A stretch of DNA of 64,000 bases, from assembly GCF_900111745.1 (NCBI RefSeq), contig NZ_FOIJ01000003.1, forward strand, positions 682,001 through 746,000, given 5' to 3'. Under the pieces are notes generated by a model. The model was not told where the DNA came from. It saw only the letters and a program-made list of their open reading frames with translations, and ran no database searches. The translations under genes and the position numbers were made by a program. Source of the DNA: Stigmatella erecta (GTDB lineage: Bacteria > Myxococcota > Myxococcia > Myxococcales > Myxococcaceae). Shown here in pieces: positions 41,814-52,871 of the stretch; position 1 is the first letter of the stretch; each line of letters starts with the position of its first letter.

Positions 41814-42124
41814 GGACGCAAGAGGTAGCGACAGCAGTCCCCCAGTACCAGAAGGCAGAGGATACCCGGCAGTGCGAGGGAACTGAGGGAGAGTCAACTC
41901 AGCCACGAGACGCACCGTTGCAAGGTCTTGACCGCGGGCTGATGGAAAGCCGGCACGGGCTCATCGCCGATGTGAGCCTATTGCAAACCGATGGGCGGTC
42001 CGCCCTGTGCGGCTCGTTTGAATTTGATCAGTGAAGGGGGACCGCAGGGCACAAAAAAGCTGCTCCTTTGCATAGATGCTCCAGAGCCCGTCTCCTCCAA
42101 GGAGATTTCAGCAAAGGAGCGAAC
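41814..42124. other. Intergenic region without recognised gene
   Basis: 311 bp between divergent genes. I see no conserved coding sequence, RNA gene or clear palindrome. It must hold the promoters of the S33 hydrolase and of the Cys-rich lipoprotein, but no convincing -35/-10 pair stands out. Base composition is less GC-rich than the surrounding genes. Confidence 0.5.
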
Positions 42125-42739
42125 ATGCGGACTTCCCTGCCTTCCATGTCGAGGCTATTCCTGGTGCAGCTTTCCCTCTTTTGGGGGGTGGCTTGTGGAG
42201 GCCCGTCCCCCTTTCCAGAGGAGGACGGGCTGGGAGACTCCGCCCTCGTGGAGCCCATCCAAGAGACACTCTCTTCGGAGGAACCCTCGCAAGATGACTC
42301 AGAGCAACACCTCGTTGACTCGTGCTCTGGTGCCACGGGAAAAGGGCTGTACAGAGGGTACGTGTGCCCCTCTCACCAGTTCATCACCACCTCGGGCATC
42401 ACTTGTGCGCAGGCGCGCAGTAACTGCATCACCAATGCGAACGCGAACCCAGGAACCAGCTTCTTCTGCACCTGGAATGACCGCATCATCTACCGCAAGG
42501 ATGTGACCGCCGGAAGTTGCAACTCCCTGGTCTGTCCGGCCGTGACGGGCAAAGGGCGGTACCAAGGCTTTATCTGCGGCTCGCACAACTTCATCACCAC
42601 CGAGCAGATCTCCTGCCAGAGCGCTCAGTCCAACTGCATTCTGAACTCGAACGCGAATCCCTCCTCCAGCTTCTATTGCACCTGGAAAGGGACGGAGATC
42701 TTCCGCCGCGAGACCGTGCCTGGCATCTGTGGTCCGTGA
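42125..42739 (+). CDS. Lipoprotein with a duplicated six-cysteine domain
   Basis: 204 residues. Lipoprotein-type leader ending LFWGVACGG, an acidic 45-residue spacer, then two copies of a ~65-residue Cys-rich domain. Copy 1 (about 67-133) and copy 2 (about 134-203) share TGKGxYxGxxC, SHxFITT, a NCIxNxNANPxxSFxCTW core and six Cys at matching positions. I do not recognise the domain. An AAAGGAG site precedes 42125. Extracytoplasmic and disulphide-bonded by inference. A strong terminator follows. Confidence 0.7.
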   Translation: MRTSLPSMSRLFLVQLSLFWGVACGGPSPFPEEDGLGDSALVEPIQETLSSEEPSQDDSEQHLVDSCSGATGKGLYRGYVCPSHQFITTSGITCAQARSNCITNANANPGTSFFCTWNDRIIYRKDVTAGSCNSLVCPAVTGKGRYQGFICGSHNFITTEQISCQSAQSNCILNSNANPSSSFYCTWKGTEIFRRETVPGICGP

Positions 42740-42755
42740 GCCTGGCCGGGGCATC

Positions 42756-42795
42756 AAAAAAGGGGAGGCTGCCACGAAGGCAACCTCCCCTTTCT
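42756..42795. terminator. Bidirectional Rho-independent terminator
   Basis: AGGGGAGG (42761-42768) pairs with CCTCCCCT (42784-42791), with an inner GCC/GGC pair, and is flanked by A-run on the left and TTTCT on the right, so it can end both the lipoprotein gene (plus) and fadA (minus). Confidence 0.8.
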
Positions 42796-42817
42796 CAATC
42801 CTGCCTGACTTCCGGAA

Positions 42818-43990
42818 CTACTTCGCCAGCTCGATGAGCGCCGCGGCGCCCATGCCGCCACCGATGCACATGGTGACGATGCCGTAGCGGCCGTTGCGGC
42901 GCTTCAGCTCGTAGAGAATGGTGCCCACCATGCGCGCACCGGACACGCCCAGCGGGTGGCCCAGGGCGATGGCGCCGCCGTTCGGGTTCGCCTTCTCCAG
43001 GGGGATTCCCAGCTCCCGCAGGCAGTGCAGCGCCTGCGCCGCGAACGCCTCGTTCAGCTCGAAGACGTCGATGTCCTCCACCTTGAGCTTGTTGCGCGCC
43101 AGGAGCTTCTTCACCGCCGGGATGGGGCCAATGCCCATCACGTCCGGCGGCACGCCCGCCACCTGGAAGTCCACGAAGTAGCCCAGCGGCTTCACGCCCA
43201 GCTCTTTCGCCTTCTCCTCGCTCATCACCACCGCGGCCGCCGCGCCGTCCGTTAGCGGCGAGGCGTTGCCCGCCGTCACCACGCCCTTGGCGTTGAAGGC
43301 AGGCCGCAGCTTCGCCAGCCCCTCCGCCGTCGTCTCCGGACGCAGGATGGTGTCCACCGACACCGTCACCTGCTTCGCCGTGCCGTCCTCGTCGAAGTAG
43401 GTGGTGGTGATGGGAAGAATCTCTTCCTTGAACTTCCCCTGCTCGCGCGCGGTGGCCGCGCGGCGCTGGGACTCGGCGGCGAACTTGTCCGCGTCCTCCC
43501 GGCTCACGCTGTAGCGGCTGGCGATGTTCTCCGCCGTCACGCCCATGGAGGTGTACACCTCGGGGTACTTCTCCATGATCTCCGGGTTGGCGCTCACCTT
43601 GTTGCCGCCCATGGGCACCATGGACATGGACTCGGTGCCGCCGGCGACCGCCACCTGAATCATCCCCGACTGGATGGCCTGCGCCGCCTGGGCGATGGAC
43701 TGCGTGCCCGACGAGCAGAAGCGGTTGATGGTCATCGCCGGCACCGTGTCCGGCAGCCCGCCCAGCAGCGCCGCCTGCCGCGCCACGTTCATGCCCTGCT
43801 CGGCCTCCGGCATGGCACAGCCCAGGATGACGTCCTCCACGTCCGCGGGCTTCAGGCCCGGCACCCGCGCCACGGCCTCCTTGATGACATGGGCCGCGAG
43901 CGTATCCGGCCGGGTGTCCTTGAACTCTCCCTTGTTCGCGCGGGTGAACGGCGTGCGCACCGCGCTGGCAATCACGACTCGACTGGCCAT
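42818..43990 (-). CDS. fadA: Acetyl-CoA acyltransferase (thiolase)
   Basis: Thiolytic cleavage of 3-ketoacyl-CoA in beta-oxidation. The catalytic Cys is in [10 protein letters not shown] (about residue 90); [17 protein letters not shown] and the C-terminal CIGGGMGAA complete the active site. 390 residues, start [15 protein letters not shown]. It lies 85 bp downstream of fadB on the same strand, so the pair is a beta-oxidation operon. Confidence 0.92.
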   Translation of the reverse strand: MASRVVIASAVRTPFTRANKGEFKDTRPDTLAAHVIKEAVARVPGLKPADVEDVILGCAMPEAEQGMNVARQAALLGGLPDTVPAMTINRFCSSGTQSIAQAAQAIQSGMIQVAVAGGTESMSMVPMGGNKVSANPEIMEKYPEVYTSMGVTAENIASRYSVSREDADKFAAESQRRAATAREQGKFKEEILPITTTYFDEDGTAKQVTVSVDTILRPETTAEGLAKLRPAFNAKGVVTAGNASPLTDGAAAAVVMSEEKAKELGVKPLGYFVDFQVAGVPPDVMGIGPIPAVKKLLARNKLKVEDIDVFELNEAFAAQALHCLRELGIPLEKANPNGGAIALGHPLGVSGARMVGTILYELKRRNGRYGIVTMCIGGGMGAAALIELAK

Positions 43991-44075
43991 CTTCCGTCTC
44001 CTTGCCCGGACAGCGTCCGGGCACTCGAAGGTCTGTGTCTCAAACTGACTGGGGACAATGGATACAAGCCACGCG

Positions 44076-46469
44076 CTAGTTCCGCAGCGGCTTGCCCTTC
44101 TCCAGCATGAACTGCAGCCGGTCCTGGGTCTTCTCCTCGCCGCACAGGCTCAGGAAGGCCTCCAGCTCCAGCTCCAGCAGCCGCTCCTCGGTCAGCAGCA
44201 CCGACGGGCTCGTGTCGCCGCCCGTGAGCACCCGCGCCAGCTTCTGGGCGATCTTCCGGTCGTGCGCGGAGATCTGGTTGTTGAGCGACATGTCGTACAG
44301 CATCATGTCGATGGTGGCGAAGCCGCTGGGCCCCGGCAGCCGGAACCGGCTGGGGCGCGGCGCCCGGAAGCCCGCCTTCGCCATGCCCAGCACCCGCTGC
44401 TTGGCGTCGTGCAGCTGGAAGTCCCGGTTGGCGCTGATGCCGTCGCTGGCGCTCAGGAAGCCCAGCTCGCGCGCCTCCTCGGCGCTGGTGGCCACCTTCG
44501 CCGTGCCAACCGCCAGGAACACCTTCTTGATGAAGGGGAACGGATCGAAGTCCTTGTCCGCCGAGTACGCGCCGTACACGTTGCGCAGAAGCTGCATCGT
44601 GCCGCCGCCGCCGGGGATGAGGCCCACGCCCACCTCCACCAGGCCCATGTACAGCTCCGCCGCCGCCTGGATGGCATTGCCGCCCATGGCCATCTCGGCG
44701 CCGCCGCCCAGGGTCAGGTTGAAGGGCGCCGTCACCACCGGCACCGGGCTGTAGCGCATGCGCTGATTGGCCGCCTGGAAGGCCCCCACCATCTTCCGCA
44801 GCGTGTCGAACTCGCCGTTCCGCGCCGCCCACAGGAGCCCGAAGATGTTGGCGCCCGCCGAGAAGTTCGCCCCGTCGTTGCCCACCACCAGGCCCAGGTG
44901 GTTCTTCTCGGTCTCGTCCAGCGCCGTGCCCACCATCGCGATGATGTCATCGTCGATGGAGTTCATCTTGGAGTGGAACTCCAGCAGCGTGACGCCATCG
45001 CCCATGTCCCACAGGGTGGCGCTGCCGTTGCTGTCGATCTTCTTGTTGCCGCGCTTGAGGTACTCCACCTTCGCGATGCGCGCGCTCTCGGGCACCGGCT
45101 TCACCGACTTGCTGGCGATGTCCCAGTAGGTGTCGCGGCCGTCCTGCACGCCGTAGAAGGACTCGCGCCCCGAGGCGAGCATCTGCTCCACCCACGCGGC
45201 CGGCTTGAGCCCCAGCTCCTTCATCCGCTCCACGCCCGCCTTCACGCCGTAGGCATCCCACGTCTCGAAGGGGCCCACGTCCCAGCCGAAGCCCCAGCGC
45301 ATGCCGCGGTCGATGTTGACGATGTCGTCGGCGATCTCCGGAATCCGGCGGCTGGAGTACGCCAGCACGTCCAGGGTGACGCGCTCGGCGAACTTGGCGG
45401 CCTTGTCCTGGCCCTTCATCACCGTGGCCACGCGCTCGCGCACATCCTCCACGTCCCGGGCGGCGCCCAGCGACTCGTAGCGCACCTTGTTCTGCGGCCG
45501 GTAGTCGAGCGTCTTCAGGTCCAGCGCGAGGATTTCCTTGTCCCCGCCGCCGCCCTTGCCCTTCTTGTAGAAGCCCGAGCCGCTCTTGTCGCCCAGCATC
45601 CCCTTCTCCACCATCTTCTGGAGGAAGTCCGGGGCGGCGAACGTCTGGCGCTCCTCATCCTGGGTGAGCGTGTCGAAGCAGTTCTTCGCCACGTGGGTGA
45701 AGGTGTCCAGGCCGACGATGTCCGCGGTGCGGAACACGGCGGACTTGGGGCGGCCCATGGCGGGGCCAAAAATCTTGTCCACCTCCTCCACCGTCAGCTC
45801 CGCCTTCTGCATCTCGGCGATGGTGCGCATCATCCCGTACACGCCGATGCGGTTGGCGATGAAGTTGGTGGTGTCCTTGCCGTAGACGATGCCCTTGCCG
45901 AGCACGCCCTCGCCAAAGGTGTGGATCGTCTTCACCACGTCCGCGTCCGTCTCCGGGCCCGCCACCAGTTCCAGCAGCTTCATGTAGCGCACGGGGTTGA
46001 AGAAGTGCGTCACCAGGAAGCGCTTGCGGAAGTCCGCACCCCGGCCCTGGAGCATGCCCGCGATGGACAGGCCCGAGGTGTTGGAGCTGACGATGGCGTC
46101 CTTGCGCAGGTGCTTCTCCACCTTCTCGAAGAGCGCCTGCTTGACGGCCAGGTCCTCCTTCACCACTTCAATCACCCAGTCGCACTCGGCGATGCGGGCG
46201 ATGTCGTCCTCCAGGTTGCCCACCTCCAGGGCGGCGAACACCTGCTCGGAGACGATGGGGCTGGGCTTCTGCTTGCGCAGGTTCGCCAGCGCGCCCAGCA
46301 CGAACTTGTTGCGGAAGGCCTTGGAGGAGGTGTCCTCGCCGGGGCCCGCCTTGGGGGGGACGATGTCCAGCAGCAGCGCGCGCACGCCCGAGTTTGCCAG
46401 GTGGGCGGCGATGCCGCTGCCCATCACTCCGGCGCCCAGCACAGCCACTTTGCGGATCCGCGTCGTCAT
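44076..46469 (-). CDS. fadB: 3-hydroxyacyl-CoA dehydrogenase / enoyl-CoA hydratase, FadN-type
   Basis: Bifunctional beta-oxidation enzyme, 797 residues. The dehydrogenase comes first: Rossmann motif VAVLGAGVMGSGIAAHLANSG near the N-terminus, then SSNTSGLSI and HFFNPVRYMKLLE. The enoyl-CoA hydratase part is C-terminal (oxyanion and active-site stretch FSAGANIFGLLWAAR, then GLIPGGGGTMQLLRN). This order is that of Bacillus FadN, the reverse of E. coli FadB. The start at 46469 (MTTRIRKVAVLGAG) has AAAGGGAG upstream; the frame runs further up but without homology. It is divergent from the aminopeptidase gene, with a palindrome between. Confidence 0.92.
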   Translation of the reverse strand: MTTRIRKVAVLGAGVMGSGIAAHLANSGVRALLLDIVPPKAGPGEDTSSKAFRNKFVLGALANLRKQKPSPIVSEQVFAALEVGNLEDDIARIAECDWVIEVVKEDLAVKQALFEKVEKHLRKDAIVSSNTSGLSIAGMLQGRGADFRKRFLVTHFFNPVRYMKLLELVAGPETDADVVKTIHTFGEGVLGKGIVYGKDTTNFIANRIGVYGMMRTIAEMQKAELTVEEVDKIFGPAMGRPKSAVFRTADIVGLDTFTHVAKNCFDTLTQDEERQTFAAPDFLQKMVEKGMLGDKSGSGFYKKGKGGGGDKEILALDLKTLDYRPQNKVRYESLGAARDVEDVRERVATVMKGQDKAAKFAERVTLDVLAYSSRRIPEIADDIVNIDRGMRWGFGWDVGPFETWDAYGVKAGVERMKELGLKPAAWVEQMLASGRESFYGVQDGRDTYWDIASKSVKPVPESARIAKVEYLKRGNKKIDSNGSATLWDMGDGVTLLEFHSKMNSIDDDIIAMVGTALDETEKNHLGLVVGNDGANFSAGANIFGLLWAARNGEFDTLRKMVGAFQAANQRMRYSPVPVVTAPFNLTLGGGAEMAMGGNAIQAAAELYMGLVEVGVGLIPGGGGTMQLLRNVYGAYSADKDFDPFPFIKKVFLAVGTAKVATSAEEARELGFLSASDGISANRDFQLHDAKQRVLGMAKAGFRAPRPSRFRLPGPSGFATIDMMLYDMSLNNQISAHDRKIAQKLARVLTGGDTSPSVLLTEERLLELELEAFLSLCGEEKTQDRLQFMLEKGKPLRN

Positions 46470-46515
46470 TTGGAAAAGGCTCCCTTTCTGGGATGAGGGA
46501 CTGCACAAATGTCGG

Positions 46516-46537
46516 CGATTGACCCAAAAGTCAATCG
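46516..46537. promoter_or_regulatory. Palindromic operator candidate between fadB and the aminopeptidase gene
   Basis: CGATTGAC (46516-46523) and GTCAATCG (46530-46537) form a perfect 8-bp inverted repeat with a 6-bp spacer (CCAAAA). Half-site geometry is like operators of TetR- or MarR-family regulators. It lies 47 bp upstream of the fadB start and 47 bp before the aminopeptidase ATG at 46584. Confidence 0.6.
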
Positions 46538-46583
46538 GGCTCTCTCGCCAGGGTCCGTTCCTGGGACTACAACCCCCGGAAAC

Positions 46584-48338
46584 ATGGCCCGCCTCGACCC
46601 CCACTCGTACAACGAAGACACCCAACCCGAGACCGAATCCCTGGATTGGAAGGCTCGTGTGGATTTCCGGACCCGGCGCCTGCACGCCGAGGTCACCCTC
46701 ACCCTCAAGGAGGCCTCCGCGGGCCCATTGGACCTGGATACCCGGGATCTCGACATCCGTGCGGTGGTGGACGCCGAGGGGCGCCCCCTGCCCTACCTGC
46801 TCTCACCTCCGGAGCCCATCCTGGGCAGCCGGCTGCGCGTGGAGCTGCCCGCGGGGCTGCGCCAGCTCACCGTGCGCTACCGGACCTCGCCCCAGGCGAG
46901 CGCCCTGCAGTGGCTGACGCCCTCGCAGACGGCGGGCGGCCAGCACCCGTTCCTCTTCAGCCAGTGCCAGGCCATTCACGCCCGGTCCCTGGTGCCGCTG
47001 CAGGACACCCCGCGCATCCGGGTGCGCTACCGGGCCTCGCTCACCATCCCCAAGGCGCTCAAGGCGGTGATGGCCGCGGGCTTCCTGAGCCGGGAGGAGC
47101 AGGGCGTGGAGGCGGTGGAGCACTACGAGATGCCCCAGCCGATTCCGCCCTACCTGCTGGCGTTCGCGGTGGGGAGCCTCGCGCCGAAGGAGCTGGGGCC
47201 GCGCTCGCGCGTGTGGGCCGAGCCGGAGCTGCTGGAGGACGCGGCCGCCGAGTTCGAGGACGTGGATGCCATGCTGCGCGTGGCCGAGTCGCTCTTCGGC
47301 CCGTATGACTGGGAGCGCTTCGATGTGCTCACCATGCCGCCCTCGTTCCCGTACGGGGGCATGGAGAACCCGCGCCTCACCTTCCTCACGCCCACGCTGC
47401 TCGCGGGGGACAAGAGCCTGGTGAACGTGGTGGCGCACGAGCTGGCGCACTCGTGGACGGGCAACCTCATCACCAACGCCTCCGCCGAGCACTTCTGGCT
47501 CAACGAGGGCTTCACGGTGTTCGCCGAGCGGCGGATTCTCGAGGCGCTGGAGGGCGCCGAGGTGGCCGCGCTCCACGGGGCGCTGGGCCGGCGCTCGCTG
47601 GACACGGCGCTGGAGCACTTCCGGGCCCACCCGCAGCTCACCCTGCTGCGCACCCACCTGACGGGCGTGGACCCCGACGAGGTGTTCTCCCAGGTGCCCT
47701 ACGAGAAGGGCTACCTGCTGCTGCGCGCCCTGGAGGATGCGGTGGGCCGGGAGACCTTCGATGCGTACCTGCGCCGCTACATCAGCACCCACCGCTTCCA
47801 GGCGCTCACCACCGAGGACTTCGTCGCCTTCACCGAGCGCGAGCTGCCCGGGGCCCTGGCGAAGGTGAATGGAGAGGCCTACCTGCACCAGCCGGGCATT
47901 CCCGCCAGCGCCCCCGCCCCCCACTCCCGCCGCCTGGAGGAGCTGCGGCGGCTCCAGGGCAGCGTGCCCTCGCGGGAGGACGTGGAGGACTGGACGCCCA
48001 CCGAGTGGCAGCTCTTCCTGGAGTCGATGCCGCAGAACACCTCGCGCGAGGTGCTGAAGCAGCTGGATGAGCGCTTCCACTTCACCCAGAGCCGCAACTC
48101 GGAGGTGCTGGTGGCGTGGCTCGTGGCCGCCCTCAAGGGCCACTACACCCCTGCGCTCGACCGGACCGAGGCCTTCCTGGGCGAGGTGGGGCGCATGAAG
48201 TACCTCAAGCCGCTCTACAGCCTGCTGGCCTCCACCCCCGAGTACCGCAGCCGGGCACAGGACATCTTCAAGAAGCACGCGGAGCGCTACCACCCCATCG
48301 CCCGCCAGGGGGTGGAGAGCATTCTGGCCCGGGCGTAA
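46584..48338 (+). CDS. M1-family zinc aminopeptidase
   Basis: 584 residues of the leukotriene-A4-hydrolase / ERAP-like M1 fold. The exopeptidase loop is YGGMENP and the zinc site is [12 protein letters not shown] with the third ligand in WLNEGF (His285, Glu286, His289 and Glu308, the HExxH-x18-E spacing). A C-terminal helical repeat region (about 475-584) resembles the LTA4H type. No signal peptide, so it is likely cytosolic. Start at 46584 is favoured because the stretch before it holds the palindromic site; ATG at 46509 is an alternative. Confidence 0.85.
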   Translation: MARLDPHSYNEDTQPETESLDWKARVDFRTRRLHAEVTLTLKEASAGPLDLDTRDLDIRAVVDAEGRPLPYLLSPPEPILGSRLRVELPAGLRQLTVRYRTSPQASALQWLTPSQTAGGQHPFLFSQCQAIHARSLVPLQDTPRIRVRYRASLTIPKALKAVMAAGFLSREEQGVEAVEHYEMPQPIPPYLLAFAVGSLAPKELGPRSRVWAEPELLEDAAAEFEDVDAMLRVAESLFGPYDWERFDVLTMPPSFPYGGMENPRLTFLTPTLLAGDKSLVNVVAHELAHSWTGNLITNASAEHFWLNEGFTVFAERRILEALEGAEVAALHGALGRRSLDTALEHFRAHPQLTLLRTHLTGVDPDEVFSQVPYEKGYLLLRALEDAVGRETFDAYLRRYISTHRFQALTTEDFVAFTERELPGALAKVNGEAYLHQPGIPASAPAPHSRRLEELRRLQGSVPSREDVEDWTPTEWQLFLESMPQNTSREVLKQLDERFHFTQSRNSEVLVAWLVAALKGHYTPALDRTEAFLGEVGRMKYLKPLYSLLASTPEYRSRAQDIFKKHAERYHPIARQGVESILARA

Positions 48339-48381
48339 GCCGGCGGCAGGCCCCGGGGACAATGGGCTATCGTCCCCGGGC

Positions 48382-51300
48382 ATGAGCCTCCAGCCCATCA
48401 CCGCCCTGCTGTTGATGGGGCTTCTGCTGGCGGGATGCGACCGCCAGACGGCCCCGCGTCCCCCCTCCCCTCCGCCTTCCCCTCCTGCCAAGGCCCCCCC
48501 GGCCCGGAGCCCCCTCGCCGAGCCGTTCGAGAAGGCGGGCCTTGCCGCCCCGGCCGCGGTGCTGGGCCACCCGGACACCGGGGAGGTGCGGCTGGACGAG
48601 CTGCGGGACTCCGTGGCGGACCCGCAGGAAGTCACCGAGGAGCAGCTCGCGAAGCTCATGCCGGCGGAGGCCGCCGAGGAATCCGTCCGCGCCGCGCCGA
48701 GGCCCCGGCCCGCCGCCTCCCGGGCCCCGCCGCAAGACGCCGTCTCCGAGGGCGCCACGCCCCCGCCTCCTCCCCCTCCTGCCCCAGAGCCCATGCACGA
48801 AGCGGAGGCGGACACGGTGGGCGGCGCCCCCGCGGCGTCCCTGCCGGGGCCGCGGCGCGAGACCATTCAGGTCATCCGGGGCAGCGGTTCGGGCGCCCCG
48901 GGCGGCGTGAGCCTTCCGTCCCAGGAGGAGGCCAAGGACCAGAGGGCCCAGAAGTCCAAGGGCGGGGGGGGCCCCACCCCCGTGCTTCCCAAGGTGGAAG
49001 CGGCGCCCCGGGCCGCCAAGGTGCTGGTGATGGGTCTGGATGGCCGCTACCAGCCGCTCAAGACCCGCGCGATTCGCGTGGTGACCTATATCCAGGGCTC
49101 CCGGGCGCGCACGGTGGTGGACTCGCTCTTCGAGAACGACTCCACCCGTGCGCTGGAGGGGACCTTCTTCCACCCGCTGCCCGGCGGGGCGACGGTGGCG
49201 GGCTTCGCCATGTACTCGGGCGCGGTGGCGGTGGACGCCCCCTCGCTCTTCCAATCCGCTGACTTGCTGCCACCCCTGGGGGAGGGCTCCGCCCAGGCCG
49301 AGAACCTGGGGGCCGCCGCGCCCCCGAGTCCGCCGGGCGCCAAGCGCTCCTGGGGCGAGCGGCAGGAGGCCCGCGTCGTCGAACAGAAGCGGGCCCGGGA
49401 GGTGTACGAGGAGGTGGTGCGCCGCAACGTGGATCCCGCGCTGCTGGAGTGGGCGGGCGCTTCCACCTTCAGCGCCCGCGTGTTCCCGCTCCCGCCCAAG
49501 TCCCTCAAGCGCGTGGTGCTCGCCTACGAGCAGACGCTGCTCTTCGATGGGCAGCACCTGCGCTACACGTGGCCGCTGCCCCCGGGCGCGGGCGCGGACC
49601 TGAAGGTGTCCGCCCGGATCCATGTGGATCCCCTCCACGCGGGCGAGGTGAGCGTTCAGCCCGCCCAGGACACCCCACCGCGCCGGCTGGGCGCCTGGCA
49701 AGCCTATGACTTCCCCGAGCTGCGAGGCGATGGGGTGCTGTCGGTGGCGCTCGCCCCCCGCAACGCGGAGGCGGACGTGCTGGTGGGCAAGGACGCCGCG
49801 GGCCTTCCCGGCCAGGCCTTCCACGCGCGGGTCCGCCTGCCCGCGCGGCTGACTTCCGCCACCGAAGGCCCTCCCACCGGGCGCGCCGTGCTGGTGGTGG
49901 ACACCTCGCTGTCCGCGGAGGACGGCAATGCGTGGGCGCTCCAGGCCGCCACCCTGCGGGCCCTGCTGGAGAAGGATGAGACGCTGAAGGAGTACGCGGT
50001 GCTCCTCTTCGACGTGCGCCCGCGGTGGCTGCATGCCGCGGGCTGGCGCCCCAACGATGCGGCGCACCGCCAGGAGACCTTCACCGAGCTGGAGCACCTG
50101 TTCCTGGAGGGCGCCTCGCACGTGGACGGCGCCCTGGAGGAGCTGGACCAGGCCTCGCGCGAGTGGCTCCGGCCCGCGCCGTCCCAGGAGCGGGTGACGG
50201 CCTTCCTGCTGTCGGACGGCAATGCCACCTGGGGCCAGAGCCGGGTGGAGGCCCTGGTGGCCCGCCACCCCAGCGTGGAGGGCCTGCGCTGGGTGAGCTA
50301 CCGCTTCGGCGAGTCCTCGGTGAACACGGAGCTGTTCGACGCGCTGGCGCGCGCCAGTGGCGGCCGGACGGTGACGGTGCTGTCCGGCGCGGAGGTGGCC
50401 GCGGCGGCCCGGGCGCACCGGGCCGGCTCGGTGGTGCTCGCGCGCGTGGGGGTGAAGGGCACGGAGGCAAAGGACCTGGTGGTGGCGGGAAGACCGCACC
50501 TCGTGTTCCCCGGCCAGGAGCTGCAGGTGGCGGGGCGGCTCCCCGCCGAGGGCGCCGCGGCGCTGGAGGTGGTGACGCGCGCCGGGGAGCAGGAGCACGT
50601 GCTGAGCGTGCCGCTGCCCCGGGAGCAGAACAGCCTGTTCGCGCCCCGGGCGTGGGCGGAGCTGTTCGTGGCGCGGCTGGTGGCGCTCGACGATGAGCGC
50701 CTGGACCGGATGGTGGTGGCCTTGAGCCAGCACTACCGGCTGGCCCATGCGCGCGCCTCCATGCTCATCCTGGAGTCCGAGGGCGACTACACGCGCTATG
50801 CGGTGGCCAACGAGCAGGTGGACCTGGAGAACCTGGAGAACCTGCGGCGCCGGGAGGAGGACCAGCGCCGGGACAAGCTGCTGGGCATCGACCTGGACGG
50901 AGTCCCGGAGGCGGGCCGCGCCGTGGTGAAGCAGCTCACCGGCCTCCAGAAGGCGCTGCCGCCCCTGCTGCGCAGCCAGCCCCTGCGGGACGAGCCCTAC
51001 GCCGGAGGACAGGAGCGGCTGGAGGCGGAGCTGCACTACCGCAAGGCCCGCAAAGAGAACCGGGACGACGTGCTCCTCTACGAGGCCGTCTCGCGCAAGC
51101 GGGCGTTCGCGGGAGACACCTGGGGCGCGGTGCGCGCGCTCTCCTCCCCCGTGGAGCTGCGGCCGAAGGATCCGGAAGCGCTGCGCCTGGTCGGCTACGG
51201 CATGCTCGCGCTGGGCCAGTACCCGGTGGCCGCGGAGCTCTTCGAGCACGTGCGGCTCAACCGGCCCTTCGAGGGCCAGGCGTTCCTCGAGGAGGCGCTC

Positions 51301-51930
51301 GCCCTGGATGCGGCGGGCCGTTACGCGGAGGCCGCGCGCGACTATGAAATCGTCCTGGCGCGCGCCTGGGGCCGGCACCCCCGCGAGGTGAAGACGGTGG
51401 CGGCCTACCACTATGCCCGCATGCTCTCGGCGCTGGCGCGCCAGCCTGGCGCCCAGTCCGTGGCGGCCCTGCTCCAGGAGCGCCGGGACTCCTTGAAGGG
51501 CGGCCTGGAGGCCCAGACGGAGAGGCGCCTGGACTTCCAGCCCATCGGCTACCAGCTCACCACGCACTGGAACTCGGACAGCACCGACATCGACCTGTGG
51601 GTCATCGAGCCCAACGGCGAGCGCTGCTTCTACTCCCACCGCGACACGCGCCTGGGAGGGCACCTGTTCTGGGACATCACCGATGGCCTGGGGCCCGAGC
51701 TGTACCACGCCCGCAAGGTGGCGCCGGGGCCCTACCATGTGGTGGTGCACTACTACGGCAACAACTCGGCACGGTACGTGGTGCCCACCTCCCTGCTGCT
51801 GGTGAGCGACCGCAACGTCTTCACCCCGGAGGACACCTTCCAGCGCCGCTTCCAGGTGCGCATCCTGCCCAACAAGAGCGCCCTGCTGCTCTTGCGCCGC
51901 GAGGAGCTGCTCCCGGCGAAGCAACCCTAG
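48382..51930 (+). CDS. Large VIT / vWA / DUF2135 lipoprotein
   Basis: 1182 residues. Lipobox LLLAGC (Cys20) then a ~180-residue Pro/Ala-rich stretch. A VIT domain follows (about 213-415: [52 protein letters not shown]). A von Willebrand A domain (about 500-690) has the metal-ion site DTSLS. A TPR-like helical region (about 885-1040) precedes a C-terminal DUF2135-like beta domain ([30 protein letters not shown]). VIT-vWA proteins are usually surface adhesins or protein-binding scaffolds. The role here is unknown. Start at 48382. Confidence 0.8.
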   Translation: MSLQPITALLLMGLLLAGCDRQTAPRPPSPPPSPPAKAPPARSPLAEPFEKAGLAAPAAVLGHPDTGEVRLDELRDSVADPQEVTEEQLAKLMPAEAAEESVRAAPRPRPAASRAPPQDAVSEGATPPPPPPPAPEPMHEAEADTVGGAPAASLPGPRRETIQVIRGSGSGAPGGVSLPSQEEAKDQRAQKSKGGGGPTPVLPKVEAAPRAAKVLVMGLDGRYQPLKTRAIRVVTYIQGSRARTVVDSLFENDSTRALEGTFFHPLPGGATVAGFAMYSGAVAVDAPSLFQSADLLPPLGEGSAQAENLGAAAPPSPPGAKRSWGERQEARVVEQKRAREVYEEVVRRNVDPALLEWAGASTFSARVFPLPPKSLKRVVLAYEQTLLFDGQHLRYTWPLPPGAGADLKVSARIHVDPLHAGEVSVQPAQDTPPRRLGAWQAYDFPELRGDGVLSVALAPRNAEADVLVGKDAAGLPGQAFHARVRLPARLTSATEGPPTGRAVLVVDTSLSAEDGNAWALQAATLRALLEKDETLKEYAVLLFDVRPRWLHAAGWRPNDAAHRQETFTELEHLFLEGASHVDGALEELDQASREWLRPAPSQERVTAFLLSDGNATWGQSRVEALVARHPSVEGLRWVSYRFGESSVNTELFDALARASGGRTVTVLSGAEVAAAARAHRAGSVVLARVGVKGTEAKDLVVAGRPHLVFPGQELQVAGRLPAEGAAALEVVTRAGEQEHVLSVPLPREQNSLFAPRAWAELFVARLVALDDERLDRMVVALSQHYRLAHARASMLILESEGDYTRYAVANEQVDLENLENLRRREEDQRRDKLLGIDLDGVPEAGRAVVKQLTGLQKALPPLLRSQPLRDEPYAGGQERLEAELHYRKARKENRDDVLLYEAVSRKRAFAGDTWGAVRALSSPVELRPKDPEALRLVGYGMLALGQYPVAAELFEHVRLNRPFEGQAFLEEALALDAAGRYAEAARDYEIVLARAWGRHPREVKTVAAYHYARMLSALARQPGAQSVAALLQERRDSLKGGLEAQTERRLDFQPIGYQLTTHWNSDSTDIDLWVIEPNGERCFYSHRDTRLGGHLFWDITDGLGPELYHARKVAPGPYHVVVHYYGNNSARYVVPTSLLLVSDRNVFTPEDTFQRRFQVRILPNKSALLLLRREELLPAKQP

Positions 51931-51949
51931 TGTCCGCCCGGTGGGGCGC

Positions 51950-52819
51950 TCAGCGCTTCACCGCGTCCAGGCGCTTCTTGGTCAGGCTCAGGTAGTTGGC
52001 GTCCAGGTCGATGCCCGTGTAGCGGCGGCCCAGCTTCAGCGCCGCCACGCCCGTGGTGCCGCTGCCGTTGAAGGGGTCCAACACGGTGGCGTCCTCGGGG
52101 GTGCTCGCCTCGATGATGCGCTCCAGCAGCGCCACCGGCTTCTGCGTGGGGTGGCTGCCGAAGGCCTTCTCCTCGCGGCGCGGGGCGATCTGCGTCCACA
52201 TCCGCCCGGAGCCATCCGCCGACAGCTCCTCCTCGCCGGTGCGCGGCAGGTTCCACACGTCGCGCATCTGCTTGCCGCCGTTCTCGCTCTTCATCCGCGA
52301 GTAATTGAACGTGTGCTGGAGCGTCTTCGCCGGCTTGGGCGAGGCCCAGATGAGCAGCTCCGTCGAGTGCGTGAAGTACCGGCACGACAGGTTCGGGCTG
52401 GCGTTGGGCTTGTACCAGGTGACGGTGTTCAGCAGCTTGAAGCCGAGCTTCTGCATGGCGAAGCCGACGTTGAAGATGACGTGCTGGGTGCCGCTCACCC
52501 ACAGCGTCCCGGTGGGCTTGAGCACGCGCTGGCACGCCTTGAGCCACTCGGTGGTGAAGCGGTGGTCCTCCTCCACCCCGCGCGACACGTCCCAGGCACC
52601 CTTGGCCACCGAGGCACGCTTGCCGCTCTTGCAGGTGAAGCCGCCGTTGGACAGGAAGTAGGGCGGATCCGCGAAGACGAGATCGAACTGCTGCTCGGGG
52701 AACTGGTTGAGCAGCGCCACGCTGTCGCCCTGGTACAGCTTGTACGCGTCTGACTTCGCGAACTCGCTCTGCTTCAGGGACTTCTCGACAAGCTTCAGCG
52801 CAGTGGCTTCCGCGGACAT
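51950..52819 (-). CDS. Orphan site-specific DNA methyltransferase (N4/N6 type, class beta)
   Basis: 289 residues. The catalytic DPPY (FADPPYFLSNGG) comes first and the SAM motif DPFNGSGTTG is near the C-terminus, with the target-recognition region between, which is the class-beta order. The body (TCKSGKRASVAKGAWD) resembles M.DpnA/MboII-type methylases. No restriction endonuclease is adjacent, so it may be a regulatory or defence-leftover methylase. Target sequence unknown. It lies upstream of nothing on its strand and is separated from rpmE by 200 bp. Confidence 0.85.
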   Translation of the reverse strand: MSAEATALKLVEKSLKQSEFAKSDAYKLYQGDSVALLNQFPEQQFDLVFADPPYFLSNGGFTCKSGKRASVAKGAWDVSRGVEEDHRFTTEWLKACQRVLKPTGTLWVSGTQHVIFNVGFAMQKLGFKLLNTVTWYKPNASPNLSCRYFTHSTELLIWASPKPAKTLQHTFNYSRMKSENGGKQMRDVWNLPRTGEEELSADGSGRMWTQIAPRREEKAFGSHPTQKPVALLERIIEASTPEDATVLDPFNGSGTTGVAALKLGRRYTGIDLDANYLSLTKKRLDAVKR

Positions 52820-52871
52820 CTCGCCTCCGTCTCGGCACTTCGTGGACGCGGCGGACTGTGCGGTCGTCTGG

